Source: Macrotrachela quadricornifera (lineage: Eukaryota; Rotifera; Eurotatoria; Philodinida; Philodinidae). From it: a DNA stretch of 64,000 nt. A program made the position numbers and the translations under genes. Location: the NCBI GenBank assembly GCA_022393335.1, contig JAJEKB010020494.1, forward strand, positions 672,906 through 736,905. Direction: 5' to 3'. The notes under the pieces are model-generated. The model made no database searches. It was not told where the DNA came from and worked only from the letters and a program-made list of their open reading frames with translations. Below are positions 62,999 through 64,000 of the stretch, in pieces (position 1 is the first letter of the stretch; each line of letters begins with the position of its first letter).

Positions 62999-63049
62999 TT
63001 CATCAAAAAAATTGCATGACTTCACTTCTCTCAAAAGTCACCAAAGTCA

Positions 63050-63600
63050 TCACATTACTTTCATTATTTTTACATCAATATCATCCGATGATTTTGATTA
63101 CTTCGGAAAAATCAAAATCATTACATTATTTTCATTATTTTTGCATCAATTTCATCCGATGACTTTGATTAGTTCTGAAAAATCAAAATCATTACATTAT
63201 TTTCATTACTTTTACATCAATTTCATTTGATGACTTTGATTACTTCTGAAAATCAAAATCATTACATTATTTTCATTACTTTTACATCAATATCATCCGA
63301 TGATTTTAATTATTTCGGAAAAATCAAAATCATCACATTACTTTCATTACTTTTACATCAATTTCATTTGATGACTTTGATTACTTCTGAAAATCAGAAT
63401 CATTACATTATTTTCATTACTTTTACATCAATTTCATCCGATGATTTCGATTACTTCGGAAAATCAAAATCATTACATTATTTTCATTACTTTTACATCG
63501 TTTTCATTTGATGATTTTGATTATTTCGGAAAAATCAAAATCATTAGATTACTTTCATTACTTTTTCATCGTTTTCATCGAATGACTTTGACGTGAAATA
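63050..63600. repeat. 70-bp satellite array, about eight units, each with a hairpin
   Basis: Units begin TTCATTACTTTTACATCAA and contain ATGATTTTGATT followed, after a short loop, by its complement AATCAAAATCAT. The period is 69-70 bp. Related ATTTGATGATTTTGG/AATCAAAGTCATC text continues at 63890-64000, so the array may extend past the window in diverged form. The open frames here are read through the repeat and are not genes. Confidence 0.9.
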
Positions 63601-64000
63601 CATCATGTATCATGATGTTTTTTAAAAAATGCACCAGGAAAATGATGAATTTAGAGTACACGTCGACATCTGTCTTTACAAATATCCTTTTCAATGTTTT
63701 CGAGAGAGAACTCTATGTGTGAGAACACACAAAATCTTATGCCTCAGTTTTCTAGCAGAAATTAACTTTCTTACTCTACCCAAGTAATCAAAACATGACA
63801 AAAAATTGATGACTTTCATGTAAAAAACACGAAAAAAATGACATTTTTTTGATGAAACTGGCATAAAAATCGTTGATTTTCATTTTCATCAGTTACATTT
63901 GATGATTTTGGTTTTTAATCAAAGTCATCAAGTGACATTGATTTTTAGTCAAAATCATGAAATGACACTGATTAAAAATCAATGTTTAACCAAAGTCATT

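Noticed and set aside
63012..63511. Two open frames at the right edge
   Set aside because: Both read through the 70-bp satellite; the period is not a multiple of three and the peptides only mirror the repeat.
1..64000. CRISPR arrays, rRNA or tRNA genes
   Set aside because: No regular spacer-repeat structure, no rRNA core sequences and no cloverleaf with conserved T-loop were noticed on reading both strands; a tRNA scan would be decisive.

Overview
The window looks like a piece of an animal genome, most likely a bdelloid rotifer. The base composition is very AT-rich and introns are short (about 50-150 bp, GT..AG). Genes are metazoan: a Gs-type G-protein alpha chain, an LDLa/EGF receptor with seven membrane helices, insulin-degrading enzyme, a giant HECT ligase, and a death-effector-domain protein joined to DM9 repeats. 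Decayed hAT, Ty3/gypsy and mariner elements and many fold-back repeats lie between them. The species assignment is inference. No rRNA, tRNA, CRISPR array or bacterial-type operon was seen.

Layout: 1-2057 is the 3' end of a HECT ubiquitin ligase (+). 2481-3613 is a two-exon DHH-family phosphoesterase (-) converging on it. 6060-8060 is a decayed hAT (TTF/DUF4371) transposase (-), and 8830-9780 is a decayed gypsy gag. 9848-13842 is arm A of a roughly 4-kb inverted duplication; arm B is 40353-44558. Each arm carries a ten-exon Gs-alpha-like gene pointing away from the other arm. The 26.5-kb spacer holds fold-back elements, a RING/TRAF/LRR gene (19456-20592, -), a long BED-type hAT element with TTTGGG-rich ends (22097-29434), a 5'-truncated gypsy pol (29465-31401) with a decayed downstream ORF region, a 4-kb stretch without genes, and a four-exon DED-TM-DM9 gene (38390-39792, +). 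To the right of arm B are a 1.7-kb terminal-inverted-repeat element with a 6-bp target duplication (44688-46400), a 1-kb fold-back element (48261-49313), a NADAR gene (49455-49943, -), a 1.6-kb-residue LDLa/EGF/7TM receptor gene (50847-56217, +), insulin-degrading enzyme (56452-61885, -), and a 70-bp satellite at the right end.

Two results stand out. First, both Gs-alpha-like genes keep the fold and the receptor-contacting C terminus (RQYELL), but every one of the five nucleotide-binding motifs is changed. They look like pseudo-GTPases, duplicated head to head and partly homogenised. Second, the DED-TM-DM9 protein has the layout of a type II membrane receptor: a cytosolic death-fold domain, one membrane helix, and an outside lectin-like DM9 domain, with a short RHIM-like stretch before the membrane. 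Several host genes carry single lesions (an in-frame TAG in the receptor, a templated 14-bp inverted insertion in insulin-degrading enzyme, a lost splice donor in Gs-alpha copy B). These may be real decay in a multi-copy genome or assembly errors.
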